The position numbers and the translations under genes were made by a program. Positions 55,914 through 64,000 of a stretch of 64,000 nucleotides of DNA are shown piece by piece (the stretch's first letter is position 1; every line of letters begins with the position of its first letter). Origin of the DNA: Aquipseudomonas alcaligenes NBRC 14159. GTDB lineage: Bacteria > Pseudomonadota > Gammaproteobacteria > Pseudomonadales > Pseudomonadaceae. Location of the stretch: the NCBI RefSeq assembly GCF_000467105.1, contig NZ_BATI01000002.1:1-64000 (forward strand), read 5' to 3'. Under the pieces are notes generated by a model. It saw only the letters and a program-made list of their open reading frames with translations, was not told the origin of the DNA and ran no database searches.

Positions 55914-55978
55914 GTCCAATAGCCGCCGCACGCGGGCGGCGCGACCATCGGTGTAAACCACGCCCCCGGGAGCGTCGC

Positions 55979-57898
55979 ATGTCGTCCAGCGTTGCCGGCA
56001 AGACGGCCGTTCTGCAGAACATCCACGGCACCATGGAGTTCCTGCGCAAGTACCCGCCGTTCAACCAGATGGACAGCGCCCAGCTGGCCTACCTGGTAGA
56101 GCATTGCCAGCTGCGTTTCTATGCCGCCGGCGAGAGCATCATCAAGCCCGGCGACGGCCCGGTGCAGCACTTCTATATCGTCAAGCAGGGGCTGGTGGTC
56201 GGCGAGCGCCCGCACTCGGCGCGGCGCGGCAGCGAGACCACCTTCGAGATCGCCAGCGGCGAGTGCTTCCCGCTGGCCGCCCTGCTCGGCGAACGCGCCA
56301 CCCGCACCGAACACCTGGCCGGCGAGGACACCTTCTGCCTGCTGCTGGGCAAGGACGCCTTCGTCCGCCTGTTCGCCCAGTCCGCGCCTTTCCGTGACTT
56401 CGCCCTGCGCGGCGTGTCCAGCCTGCTCGACCAGGTCAACCAGCAGGTCCAGCTGCGCGCCGCCGAGAACCTCGGTGCGCAGTACTCGCTGGACACCACC
56501 CTGCGCGAGCTGGCCCTGCAGCAGCCGGTGGCCTGCAGCGCCGCCACGCCGCTGCGCGATGCCGTGCGGCGCATGCACGAACAGCATGTCGGCAGCATCG
56601 TGATCGTCGACGAGGGCGAGCGCCCCGCCGGCATCTTCACCCTGCGCGACCTGCGCCGGGTGGTGGCCGCCGGTGAATCGCTGGAGCAGCCGATCAGCGC
56701 ACTGATGACCCAGCGCCCGTTCCACCTGCCACCGGAGGCCAGCGCCTTCGATGCGGCCCTGGCGATGACCGAGCGGCATATCGCCCACGTCTGCCTGGTG
56801 GAGCACGAGCGCCTGGTCGGCGTGGTGTCCGAGCGCGACCTATTTTCCCTGCAGCGGGTCGACCTGGTGCACCTGGCCCGCACCATCCGCCACGCCGGCC
56901 GCATCGAGACGCTGGTAGCGCTGCGCAGCGACATCCGCCTGCTGGTCGAGCGCATGCTGGCGCATGGTGCCAGCTCCACGCAGATCACCCAGCTGGTCAC
57001 CCTGCTCAACGACCATACCGTGTGCCGGGTGATCGAACTGGTGCTGGAGGAGCTGGGTGATCCCGGCGTGCCCTTCAGCTGGCTGTGCTTCGGCAGCGAA
57101 GGGCGGCGCGAGCAGACGCTGCACACCGACCAGGACAACGGCATCCTGTTCGAGGCCGACAGTCCCGAGCAGGCCGAGCACATGCGCCAGCGCCTGCTGC
57201 CGGTTGCCCGGCGCATCAACCAGCGCCTCGCCGAGTGCGGCTTCGCCCTCTGTCGCGGCAACATCATGGCCGGCAACCCCGAGCTGTGCCTGTCGCGCCG
57301 CGAGTGGGCGCAGCGCTTCGCCGCCTTCGTCCGCGAGGCCACCCCGGAGAGCCTGCTGGCGTCGAGCATCTACTTCGACCTGCGGGTGGTCTGGGGCGAC
57401 GAGCAGGGCTGTGCGCAGCTGCGCCGCCAGCTGCTCGCCGACGTGGCCGACAACAGCCTGTTCCAGCGCCTGCTGGCGGCCAACGCCCTGCGCCACCGCC
57501 CGCCGCTGGGGCGCTTCCGCGACTTCGTGGTGGCGCGCAAGGGCGCCGAGAAAGACACCTTCGACCTCAAGGAGGAAGGCCTCACGCCGTTCGTCGATGG
57601 CGCCCGCCTGCTGGCCCTGGCCCATGGCGTGGAGGACAGCAGCACCCTGCGCCGCTTCGCCGAACTGGTGCGCCTGGAGGTGATCGACGCCCAGGACGGC
57701 GCCGCCTACGAGGAGGCCTACCACTTCATCCAGCAGGCCCGCCTGCAACTGCACCAGCAGCAGGCGGCCCAGGATCTGCCGCTGTCCAACCGCCTCGACC
57801 CGGACAGCCTCAACCACCTGGACCGGCGCATCCTGCGCGAGTCCTTCCGTCAGGCCCAGCGCCTGCAAGCCAGCCTGGCGCTGCGCTACCAGCTATGA
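55979..57898 (+). CDS. cyclic-nucleotide-binding / CBS / DUF294 nucleotidyltransferase-like protein
   Basis: The 639-residue protein has an N-terminal cNMP-binding-type domain (about 20-140), two CBS domains (about 175-290) and a DUF294 region (about 320-460) with FGSEGRREQTLHTDQDNGI, the GSxGRxEQ...TDQD signature of GlnD-like nucleotidyltransferases, followed by the DUF294 C-terminal domain. It should be a soluble sensor or modifying enzyme. In pseudomonads it is usually found with an exonuclease and an acetate-type sodium symporter; here only the exonuclease follows (4-nt overlap). Its modification target is unknown. Confidence 0.9.
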   Translation: MSSSVAGKTAVLQNIHGTMEFLRKYPPFNQMDSAQLAYLVEHCQLRFYAAGESIIKPGDGPVQHFYIVKQGLVVGERPHSARRGSETTFEIASGECFPLAALLGERATRTEHLAGEDTFCLLLGKDAFVRLFAQSAPFRDFALRGVSSLLDQVNQQVQLRAAENLGAQYSLDTTLRELALQQPVACSAATPLRDAVRRMHEQHVGSIVIVDEGERPAGIFTLRDLRRVVAAGESLEQPISALMTQRPFHLPPEASAFDAALAMTERHIAHVCLVEHERLVGVVSERDLFSLQRVDLVHLARTIRHAGRIETLVALRSDIRLLVERMLAHGASSTQITQLVTLLNDHTVCRVIELVLEELGDPGVPFSWLCFGSEGRREQTLHTDQDNGILFEADSPEQAEHMRQRLLPVARRINQRLAECGFALCRGNIMAGNPELCLSRREWAQRFAAFVREATPESLLASSIYFDLRVVWGDEQGCAQLRRQLLADVADNSLFQRLLAANALRHRPPLGRFRDFVVARKGAEKDTFDLKEEGLTPFVDGARLLALAHGVEDSSTLRRFAELVRLEVIDAQDGAAYEEAYHFIQQARLQLHQQQAAQDLPLSNRLDPDSLNHLDRRILRESFRQAQRLQASLALRYQL

Positions 57899-58587
57899 AG
57901 AAGATGCTCGACTGGCTGCGCAGCAGCCCCGCCATCGATCCACGCAGCCTGCGCCTGCCGGCCTCGGCAGCGCTGGACGAGCGCCCGCTGAGCGCGCAGC
58001 GCATGGTGGTGGTCGACCTGGAAACCAGCGGCCTCAACCTGCAGCGCGATCAGTTGCTGGCGATCGGCGCGGTGGTGATCGAGGACGGAGCCATCGACCT
58101 GTCCCAGCAGTTCGAGTGCACCCTGTGCCAGCCCGGCCACCGCGCCGGCGCCAGCACCCTGATCCACGGCATCGCACCCAGCGCGGTGGCCGCCGGCCGC
58201 GATCCCGCCGAGGCCCTGCTGGCCTTCATGGAGTTCGTCGACGACAGCCCGCTGCTGGCCTTCCACGCACCGTTCGACCAGCACATGCTCGAACGCGCCC
58301 TGCGCGAGACACTCGGCTACCGCCTGCGCCATCCCTTCCTCGACGTCGCCGTGCTGGCCCCGCTGCTGTGCCCGGACGCCCCGCCCTACAAGGGCCTGGA
58401 CGAGTGGCTGGGGCACTTCCGGCTGCAGGCCAGCGAGCGTCACCACGCCAGCGCCGATGCCCTGGCCACGGCCGAGCTGGCGCTGATCCTGTTCAGCAAG
58501 GCGCGCCGCCAGGGCCTGGACAGCCTGGCCGAACTGCAGCGCCGGGCGCAGAGCTGGAAACGCCGGCAACTGGCGCATTCGCTCTGA
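57895..58587 (+). CDS. DnaQ-type 3'-5' exonuclease
   Basis: The 230-residue protein has the DEDD exonuclease motifs: VVVDLETSGLNLQRD (Exo I with Asp/Glu), FHAPFDQHMLERAL (Exo II Asp) and ERHHASADALATAELALIL (Exo III with His and Asp, the DEDDh type). It resembles PolC-type epsilon domains but is not linked to replication genes. The ATG overlaps the DUF294 gene by 4 nt, so the products are made together; the biological link between them is unknown. Confidence 0.9.
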   Translation: MKKMLDWLRSSPAIDPRSLRLPASAALDERPLSAQRMVVVDLETSGLNLQRDQLLAIGAVVIEDGAIDLSQQFECTLCQPGHRAGASTLIHGIAPSAVAAGRDPAEALLAFMEFVDDSPLLAFHAPFDQHMLERALRETLGYRLRHPFLDVAVLAPLLCPDAPPYKGLDEWLGHFRLQASERHHASADALATAELALILFSKARRQGLDSLAELQRRAQSWKRRQLAHSL

Positions 58588-58690
58588 TCCACCGATAGAG
58601 CGGATCAATATCATTTGTAAAATACTCTCGATTCAAACAGCCCGCGCGCTCCACTAGAATGTACGCCCTCCCCAGGTCCTGGCTGCCTTC

Positions 58691-59815
58691 ATGCGTTCCA
58701 CCACCATCCGCCGCTGGTCCGTTGTCCATACCTGGACCAGCCTGATCTGCACCCTGTTCCTGTTCCTCCTGGCGCTCACCGGCCTGCCGCTGATCTTCCA
58801 CCACGAGCTCGAACACCTGCTCGGTGAAGCACCAGAGCTGCGCGAGATGGCCCCCGGCACGGCGCACCTGGACCTGCAGCAGCTGGTCGAGGCCGGCGAA
58901 CGCCACCGCCCCGGCGAGGTGGTGCAGTACCTGGGCTGGGAGGAAGACGAACCCAACGGCGTGGTCACCATCATGGCCGCCACCGCCGGCACCGAACCGA
59001 ATTCGTCACATACCTTCATGCTCGACGCGCGCACGGGCGAGGCAGTGGAGATGCCAGCGGCCAACGGCGGTTTCATGATGCTGATGCTGCGCCTGCACGT
59101 GGACCTGTTCGCCGGCCTGCCGGGCAAGCTGCTGCTGGCCTCTATGGGCGTCCTCTTCGTAGTGGCGATCATCTCTGGCGTGGTGCTCTATGCGCCCTTC
59201 ATGCGCAAACTGCGCTTCGCCGAAGTGCGCGACAAGTCCAACCGCCTGCGCTGGCTGGACCTGCACAACCTGATCGGCATCGTCACCCTGACCTGGGCCC
59301 TGACGGTGGGCGTTACCGGGGTGATCAGCGCCTGCGCCGACCTGCTGATCGAAGCCTGGCGCGGCGACACCCTGGCGGCCATGGTCGAACCCTACCGCGA
59401 CGCGCCGCCGCTCACCGAGCGCGCCCCGGCCAGCCGCCTGCTGGAAATCGCCCAGGCGGCCGCGCCCGGCATGCGCCCGGACTTCATCGCCTTCCCCGGC
59501 ACACGCTTCTCCAGCGAGCACCATTACGCGGTGTTCATGGTCGGCAGCTCGCACCTGACCTCGCACCTGTGGACCCCGGTGCTGATCGACGCCCGCACCC
59601 TGGCAGTCACCGCCGTCGGTACCCGCCCCTGGTACATGGACGCCCTGGCCATGTCGCAGCCGCTGCACTTCGGCGACTACGGCGGCCGACCGATGCAGAT
59701 CCTCTGGGCGGTGCTGGATGTGCTGACGCTGATCGTCCTCGGCAGCGGCCTGTACCTCTGGTGGGTGCGCCGCCGCGCACCGCGCGCGACCTTGCGCGAC
59801 GAGGTGGCGGCATGA
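58691..59815 (+). CDS. PepSY-associated membrane protein
   Basis: The 374-residue protein has four membrane helices (about 12-35, 130-155, 185-210 and 335-360) and extracytoplasmic PepSY regions, with HTWTSLICTLFLFLLALTGLPLIFHHE at the start, LRLHVDLFAGLPGKLLLASMGVLFV and WLDLHNLIGIVTLTWALTVGVTGV. This matches PepSY_TM proteins linked to siderophore iron reduction and uptake. No siderophore genes are beside it. A small gene follows with a 4-nt overlap. Confidence 0.88.
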   Translation: MRSTTIRRWSVVHTWTSLICTLFLFLLALTGLPLIFHHELEHLLGEAPELREMAPGTAHLDLQQLVEAGERHRPGEVVQYLGWEEDEPNGVVTIMAATAGTEPNSSHTFMLDARTGEAVEMPAANGGFMMLMLRLHVDLFAGLPGKLLLASMGVLFVVAIISGVVLYAPFMRKLRFAEVRDKSNRLRWLDLHNLIGIVTLTWALTVGVTGVISACADLLIEAWRGDTLAAMVEPYRDAPPLTERAPASRLLEIAQAAAPGMRPDFIAFPGTRFSSEHHYAVFMVGSSHLTSHLWTPVLIDARTLAVTAVGTRPWYMDALAMSQPLHFGDYGGRPMQILWAVLDVLTLIVLGSGLYLWWVRRRAPRATLRDEVAA

Positions 59816-59970
59816 GGCAGTCGACCTTCGCCATCCCCGCGCTGCTGGCCATACTCGGCGCCACCGGCCTGTTCGCCGCCCTGCTCGGCGACGGCGCGTG
59901 GGATGCCCTGGCCTGGCTCGGCCTGGGCCTGCCGGCCGTGATCGGCACCTGGCCGCTGCTGAGGCGCTGA
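59812..59970 (+). CDS. small membrane protein following the PepSY gene
   Basis: A 52-residue product with two hydrophobic segments (FAIPALLAILGATGLFAALL and ALAWLGLGLPAVIGTWPLL). It overlaps the PepSY gene by 4 nt (ATGA), which is the main evidence that it is real. Such small partners commonly accompany PepSY membrane proteins; function unknown. Confidence 0.7.
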   Translation: MRQSTFAIPALLAILGATGLFAALLGDGAWDALAWLGLGLPAVIGTWPLLRR

Positions 59971-60124
59971 AAGGTACTGGCGAAAGCGCCATGCCGGCCT
60001 AGCGTTAACTCAGGCAGAGAGCGGCAGCACAGGAGTGCCCCGCTGTCAGTCCCTTGTCCCTCGTCGTTCTGCCAGAACCGCCGCCCACACGGCACCCGTC
60101 TGCGCAACGCCTGGGAGTCACGCC

Positions 60125-61096
60125 ATGCTGTTCATTACCAATCGCTTCCCGACCGACTCGATCCGCACCGTGGCCGACCGGCCATTCGAGTTCGACCTGA
60201 GCAACAACGCCCCCAGCCACTCGGTGTACTTCTGCCAGCGCAAGAGCAAGAAGAAACTGGTCGAACTGGGCAGCAAGGCCTTCCTCGACCACCTGCACGA
60301 AGCGCCGCAGCGCCAGGTGCTGCTGTACATCCACGGCTTCTCCAACCTGCCGGACGATGTGTTTGCCAATGTCGAGGAGTTCCAGCGCCTGTGCGACCAG
60401 ACGTCGGCCAAGGAAGTGCTGGTGATCCCTGTGATCTGGCCATGCGACAACGATCTGGGGATCGTCAAGGACTACTGGGACGACCAGAAGTCCGCCGACT
60501 ACAGCGCCATCTCCCTGGCCCGCGCCCTCAGCCTGTTTCTCAAGTGGCGCGACGAGCGCGAGGCGGCGGGACTCGACAGCTGCCTCAAGCGCATCAACGT
60601 ACTGGCCCACTCGATGGGCAACCGGGTGCTGCGCGAGACCCTTTGCGAGTGGGACCGCTACGACCTGGCCCAGGGCGTCCCCATGCTGTTCCGCAATACC
60701 TTCCTGATCGCCGCCGACATCGAGAACGAATCGATCCATCGCGGCCAGCGCGGCGAGCTGATCTCGCATGCCTCGCGCAACGTGGTGGTGTACTACGCCT
60801 CGGACGACCTCGCCCTGCGTGGCAGCAAGGCGGCCAACCTGAAGAACCGCATCGCCTCGCGGCGCCTCGGCCACAGCGGCCCGGAGAACATGGACCTGGC
60901 GCCGCACAACCTGTACGCGGTGGATTGCGATGACGTGAACACCCGCTACGACACGCCCAAGGGGCACTCGTACTTCCGCAGCGACGACAAGGGCAAACCC
61001 GGCGTGGTGTTCCAGCACCTGTTCGAGTGTCTGCGCAGCGGCCGGGTATTCCCCCAGGACGAGGCCAAGCGCTCGACCATCCTGCGGGCCAAATGA
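60125..61096 (+). CDS. alpha/beta hydrolase of the DUF900 type
   Basis: The 323-residue protein has LLYIHGFSNLPDD (oxyanion-hole HG), VLAHSMGNRVLRETL (nucleophile elbow GxSxG variant AHSMG) and a late His in GHSYF. The family resembles lipases but has no fixed substrate. The start at 60125 was chosen because MLFITNRFP is the family N-terminus; an upstream extension is unlike it. No signal peptide is present. Confidence 0.85.
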   Translation: MLFITNRFPTDSIRTVADRPFEFDLSNNAPSHSVYFCQRKSKKKLVELGSKAFLDHLHEAPQRQVLLYIHGFSNLPDDVFANVEEFQRLCDQTSAKEVLVIPVIWPCDNDLGIVKDYWDDQKSADYSAISLARALSLFLKWRDEREAAGLDSCLKRINVLAHSMGNRVLRETLCEWDRYDLAQGVPMLFRNTFLIAADIENESIHRGQRGELISHASRNVVVYYASDDLALRGSKAANLKNRIASRRLGHSGPENMDLAPHNLYAVDCDDVNTRYDTPKGHSYFRSDDKGKPGVVFQHLFECLRSGRVFPQDEAKRSTILRAK

Positions 61097-61131
61097 GGCG
61101 AACGGGACAACGCGCCGGGCCGGCGCAGCAC

Positions 61132-61509
61132 TCAGGGCTTGCTGAGCATCTCGCGGTGAGCCTTGAGCTGCTCGAGCATCTGCTCCATGTGCTGGATGTG
61201 CTGGTCCACCTGCTCCGGCGTATCCAGCGGCATCATCATGCCCGCGCCCTTGCCCATACCCATCTGCATGCCGCCATGCATCGGGCAACCGCCCATCATC
61301 TGCATGCTGCCGCCCATGGCCTGGCGGTGCTCCAGCATCAGCTTGTGCCGCTCCTCGGGCGTTTTGCCGGCCATCCAGCTCTGCTGCAGCTCGCGCATCT
61401 GGGTCATGTGCTGCTGCCACTGCTGCTCGGCGCCGGCTTCCGTGGCGGCCCAGGCGCCACCGGCCAGGCCAAGCGCCAGCAGGCCGGCAAGAAGAGTTTT
61501 GATGTTCAT
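61132..61509 (-). CDS. Met/His-rich periplasmic protein
   Basis: The 125-residue product has a signal peptide (ends AWA), a helix WQQHMTQMRELQQSWMAGKTPEERHKLMLEHRQAM, a methionine-rich centre (MQMMGGCPMHGGMQMGMGKGAGMMM) and a second helix. Sixteen or more Met residues plus Cys and His suggest copper or silver binding, as in CopC/CusF-like or spy-like helical chaperones. No copper-resistance genes are adjacent. The binding role is inferred from composition. Confidence 0.7.
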   Translation of the reverse strand: MNIKTLLAGLLALGLAGGAWAATEAGAEQQWQQHMTQMRELQQSWMAGKTPEERHKLMLEHRQAMGGSMQMMGGCPMHGGMQMGMGKGAGMMMPLDTPEQVDQHIQHMEQMLEQLKAHREMLSKP

Positions 61510-61623
61510 CGCATTGCCCTCGCAAGGGTGGGTGAACTTTCACTCTAGGACAGCCGGCAACCCGCGGGCTGATCTGCATCAAGCATCGGCCCGCCAGCGG
61601 ACCAACGGAAATACCGGGCACAG

Positions 61624-61755
61624 AAAAAAGAAAACCCCGCTTGCGCGGGGTTCTGCAGACTGGTTCCTGACATCCGTGGTCGGTGCGCCATCCTGGCGAA
61701 CAATCCTTCATGTCCCTGTTCTTTTAGGTGCGCTTCCTGCGCTAAGTCCTTGAAA
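61624..61755 (-). ncRNA. rsmY: RsmY-like small regulatory RNA of the Gac/Rsm system
   Basis: On the minus strand about 130 nt contain seven GGA motifs (at 61749, 61737, 61715, 61706, 61693, 61675 and 61667). Two lie in hairpin loops: GCGCAGGAAGCGC (61742-61730) and CGCCAGGATGGCG (61698-61686 region). The RNA ends in a strong terminator, AACCCCGC/GCGGGGTT (61633-61652) followed by a T-rich tract. A -10 hexamer ATTAAT (61766-61761) and a GacA box (61809-61826) lie upstream. Rsm RNAs sequester the translational repressor RsmA/RsmE. The 5' end (near 61755) is an estimate; the RsmY name rests on the TCAAGGAC...GCGCAGGAAGCGC opening. Confidence 0.85.
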
Positions 61756-61808
61756 GAGAGATTAATCCGACTGATGGCATGCTGATAGCAGCCTTCGCCG
61801 GCGCACCG

Positions 61809-61826
61809 TGTAGGCCAAAGCTTACA
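61809..61826 (-). promoter_or_regulatory. GacA upstream activating sequence of the Rsm RNA
   Basis: The minus strand reads TGTAAG-CTTTGG-CCTACA. The GacA-box consensus is TGTAAG-N6-CTTACA; 11 of 12 positions match. Its centre lies about 63 nt upstream of the predicted RNA start, the usual distance for GacA-activated rsm promoters. Confidence 0.85.
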
Positions 61827-61917
61827 AAGCCGCCGAGCGGGAAGGGGTTCACAAAGCTGGTGTGACCGCTATCATCGCGCGCCTGATTTGCCTGCGCCCT
61901 GCGCCATCGAGCCTGAC

Positions 61918-62313
61918 ATGAGACCGCAACTGATCGCCGCCGCGGAAATCGACCGCGTCGAGACCTGGACCAAATACAACAAGGACATGTGCACCAGCTG
62001 CATGTCGACCTGCTGCACCATGCCGGTGGAAGTGCGCATCGCCGACCTGATCCGCCTCGGCGTGGTCGACGAATTCGAGCGCGGCGAGCCGCCGAAGAAC
62101 ATCGCCAAGCGCCTGCAGAAGGAAGGGCTGATCGAGCGCTTCAACCAGAAGTCGGGCATCTTCACCCTGACCCGCATGAGCAACGACGACTGCATGTACC
62201 TGGACCGCAAGACCCGCCTGTGCACCGTCTACGACAAGCGCCCGGATACCTGCCGCAACCATCCGCGCATCGGCCCGCGTCCCGGCTACTGCGCCTGGCG
62301 CCCCAAGCAGTGA
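61918..62313 (+). CDS. YkgJ family cysteine-cluster protein
   Basis: The 131-residue protein has the CxxC-rich metal/iron-sulfur motif of the YkgJ family: MCTSCMSTCCTMPVEV near residues 22-37, then CMYLDRKTRLCTVYDKRPDTCRNHPRIGPRPGYCAW. These proteins are thought to bind zinc or an Fe-S cluster; no activity is known. The ATG at 61918 is preferred over a TTG 30 nt upstream. It is divergent from the Rsm RNA promoter, and has its own terminator. Confidence 0.88.
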   Translation: MRPQLIAAAEIDRVETWTKYNKDMCTSCMSTCCTMPVEVRIADLIRLGVVDEFERGEPPKNIAKRLQKEGLIERFNQKSGIFTLTRMSNDDCMYLDRKTRLCTVYDKRPDTCRNHPRIGPRPGYCAWRPKQ

Positions 62314-62797
62314 TCGCGGCGCGCGGCGAGCGCCAAAACGGTTCATCGCCGCCCCGCGCTGCCCGAACAGGTGGCAAAAAAGATCGATAGATAATGCCGA
62401 GCCATGTGCTCGGCATTGTTTTTTATCGAGCGCCATTTTTTAGGCGCAACTTAACCCATTGATTCAAAAAAGCCTTTCAAGGCCCAGGCACAACACCCAC
62501 AAGCACTTAGGGCTGCCTCTGCAGAAATTCACACAACTGCATTAATTTTGGCGCACTGTCTGCACTGTGGACTGCAGCACAGATCGCCGAGTTCACGGCG
62601 ACCGCTTTCAAGACCAAGAACAGCTGCGCATTTCACCTTCGCCACGCTTTCCACTGCCTCGATCTGACTTGCAACCAACCTTCCGGGATGAGGGGTAGGC
62701 AATGGATTTGGGTATCGGATTCCCCGCAGTAGCGCCTCGACAGCCAGGCCGTTTCACCACGCACGCCCCCGCGACCAACCACCCCTGCGGGAGCTGA
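62314..62797. other. 484-bp noncoding leader region before the glycosyltransferase gene
   Basis: After the terminator at 62393-62424, the stretch to about 62640 is clearly lower in GC than its surroundings and has no credible frame. It holds a small GCCTTTCAAGGC dyad near 62471 and a CGCCG/CGGCG hairpin (62585-62600). A promoter for the downstream gene is likely here, but no clear sigma-70 or AlgU (GAACTT...TCTGA) pair was found. Confidence 0.6.
62393..62424 (+). terminator. intrinsic terminator of the YkgJ-family gene
   Basis: A 9-bp stem AATGCCGAG/CTCGGCATT with a 7-nt loop is followed by GTTTTTT, about 80 bp after the stop codon. Confidence 0.88.
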
Positions 62798-64000
62798 GCA
62801 TGTCTGGTCATACCGCTGACAGCGCCCTGCCGCTGTCGCAGGGCAATCCCTGCGCCCGCTTCTTCGGCTGGACCTGCCTGTTCGCCCTGATCGCCCTCTG
62901 CTCGGGCCTGGTCGACCCCAGCCTGCTCGACCCGGCGCACAAGCACTTCATCCTGCTGATCGGCGGCATCGGCCTGTGGCGCTATGGCAACGCCGCCATG
63001 CACTACCTGCGCGGCATGTACTTCATGCACTGGAAATTCCCGCGCATGCGCCGCGCCGTGGAGGCCATGGGTGAAGCCGCCCTGCCCTCGCAGATATTCA
63101 TGGTGGTAACCAGCTTCCGCATCCCCACCCACACCACCTACAAGGTGTACCGCTCGGTGTTCGAGGAGGTGCAGCGCCTGCCCGTGCCCTGCACGGTGAT
63201 CGTGTCCATCGTCGAGAAAGCCGACGAGAACTTCATCAAGCAGATCATGCGCGACTGCGTCAGTCCGGCACGCGACGACATCAAGCTGGTGGTGGTGCGC
63301 GCCCGCGGCACCGGCAAGCGCGACGGCCTGGCCCATGCCTTCCGCGCCCTGTCGCGGCAGATGCCGCTGGAGGACGCGGTGGTCGGCGTGGTCGACGGCG
63401 ACACCATGATGCTGCCCGGCTGCGTGGAGAACGCGGTGAAGTTCTTCGCCTACCTGCCCAGCGTCGGCGGCATCACCACCAACGAGTTCTGCCAGGTCGA
63501 AGGCGGCAAGCTGGTGCGCGAGTGGCACTCGCTGCGCTTCGTCCAGCGCCACATCAACATGTGCTCCATGGCCCTGTCGCGGCGGGTGCTGACCATGACC
63601 GGGCGGCTGTCGTTCTTCCGCGCTTGCGTGATGACCGACCCAGCCTTCATCCGCGATGTCGAGGCCGACTTCCTGCAGCACTGGCGCCTCGGCCGCTTCC
63701 GCTTCCTCACCGGTGACGACAAGTCCTCCTGGTTCAGCCTGATGCGCGCCGGCTGGGACACCTTCTACGTGCCCGACAGCCACACCCTGACGGTGGAGCA
63801 CCCGCCAGACAGCAACTTCCTGCGCGCCACCCGCCAGCTGATGTTCCGCTGGTACGGCAATTCCCTGCGGCAGAACTTCCGCACCACCCGCCTGCTCGGG
63901 CTGCGGCAACTGGGGGTGTTCACCATGTATGTGCTCTATGACCAGCGCGTGTCGATGTGGACCAGCCTGCTCGGGTTGACGGCCTCGGTGGTCGCCGCCC
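62798..64000 (+). CDS. Alg8-like family 2 glycosyltransferase, 3' end outside the window
   Basis: The visible 401 codons resemble Alg8, the membrane glycosyltransferase that polymerises mannuronate in alginate synthesis. Two membrane helices near the start are followed by the catalytic domain with VVVRARGTGKRDGLAHAFRAL, the DxD-type VVDGDTMM, EWHSLRFVQRHINMCSMALSRRVLTMTGRLSFFRA, the acceptor/catalytic TGDDKSSW and RWYGN (QxxRW-like position). GGGAG lies 6 nt before the ATG. In the standard alginate operon algD precedes alg8; here no algD lies upstream, so this may be an alginate-like but distinct polymer system. Confidence 0.82.

Noticed and set aside
58600..58625. Possible Fur box before the PepSY gene
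   Set aside because: The AT-rich stretch GATCAATATCATTTGTAA matches the 7-1-7 Fur pattern at only about 8 of 14 positions, which is too weak to annotate.
62400..62797. AlgU-type promoter before the Alg8-like gene
   Set aside because: No GAACTT with a TCTGA at 16-17 nt was found in the region.

Overview
The window is a chromosomal segment of a Pseudomonas species. High GC, the run phaI - PHA-system gene - ubiE - ubiJ - ubiB - hisI - hisE - tatABC, the bioBFHCD operon next to two FadE-type acyl-CoA dehydrogenases, the autotransporter esterase EstA and an Rsm-type small RNA behind a GacA box all point to that genus. No rRNA, tRNA, prophage, transposase or CRISPR array was seen. Species was not determined.

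Layout: (1) 1-8.6 kb is core: PHA granule proteins, ubiquinone genes, hisIE, the Tat translocase, rsmE, dtd and pip. (2) 9.8-18.3 kb is an accessory lipid/polyketide-like cluster in two convergent arms. The plus arm has a hot-dog dehydratase, a two-gene ABC-2 exporter, an acyl carrier protein, a full ketosynthase and a short ketosynthase-like protein without the catalytic Cys. The minus arm has a DarA-like flavodoxin-fold protein, a KAS III (DarB-like), an unknown 135-residue protein and a BtrH-like Cys/His protein. A lipoprotein of visibly lower GC and a large palindrome sit where the arms meet. This is the best candidate for an under-described system: it resembles dialkylresorcinol/aryl-polyene pathways but has its own gene set. 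(3) 18.3-28.2 kb: DUF2141 protein, lipocalin, small lipoprotein, DUF924, fbp, estA, and a DUF3999/DUF2339 membrane pair. (4) 28.4-34.9 kb: two acyl-CoA dehydrogenases around a diguanylate cyclase; the second has a near-consensus promoter overlapped by a PsrA-type operator. (5) 34.9-39.6 kb: the biotin operon, with a BirA-type operator lying inside the start of divergent comF. (6) 39.6-47.9 kb: comF, srkA, an LprI-like protein, rarD, a 0.7-kb noncoding stretch carrying three diverged copies of a DnaA-box-like module, gcvR, a GNAT enzyme, glcB and an OsmC protein. (7) 48.0-53.9 kb: two solute-binding proteins without permeases, then a chemoreceptor - porin - small phosphate-binding-like trio. 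(8) 53.9-61.5 kb: nitronate monooxygenase/LysR pair, cNMP-CBS-DUF294 protein plus exonuclease, PepSY membrane protein, hydrolase, and a Met-rich periplasmic protein. (9) 61.6-64.0 kb: RsmY-like sRNA with its GacA box, a Cys-cluster protein and the 5' part of an Alg8-like glycosyltransferase.

Functional links: PHA granule proteins, acyl-CoA dehydrogenases under a PsrA-type site and malate synthase G all deal with fatty-acid-derived acyl-CoA and acetyl-CoA. The accessory cluster would draw on the same acyl pool. The Gac/Rsm RNA and the Alg8-like gene lie close together, and Gac/Rsm commonly controls exopolysaccharide, but a direct link here is inference. Starts were chosen by ribosome-binding site and family alignment from memory; no database search was run.
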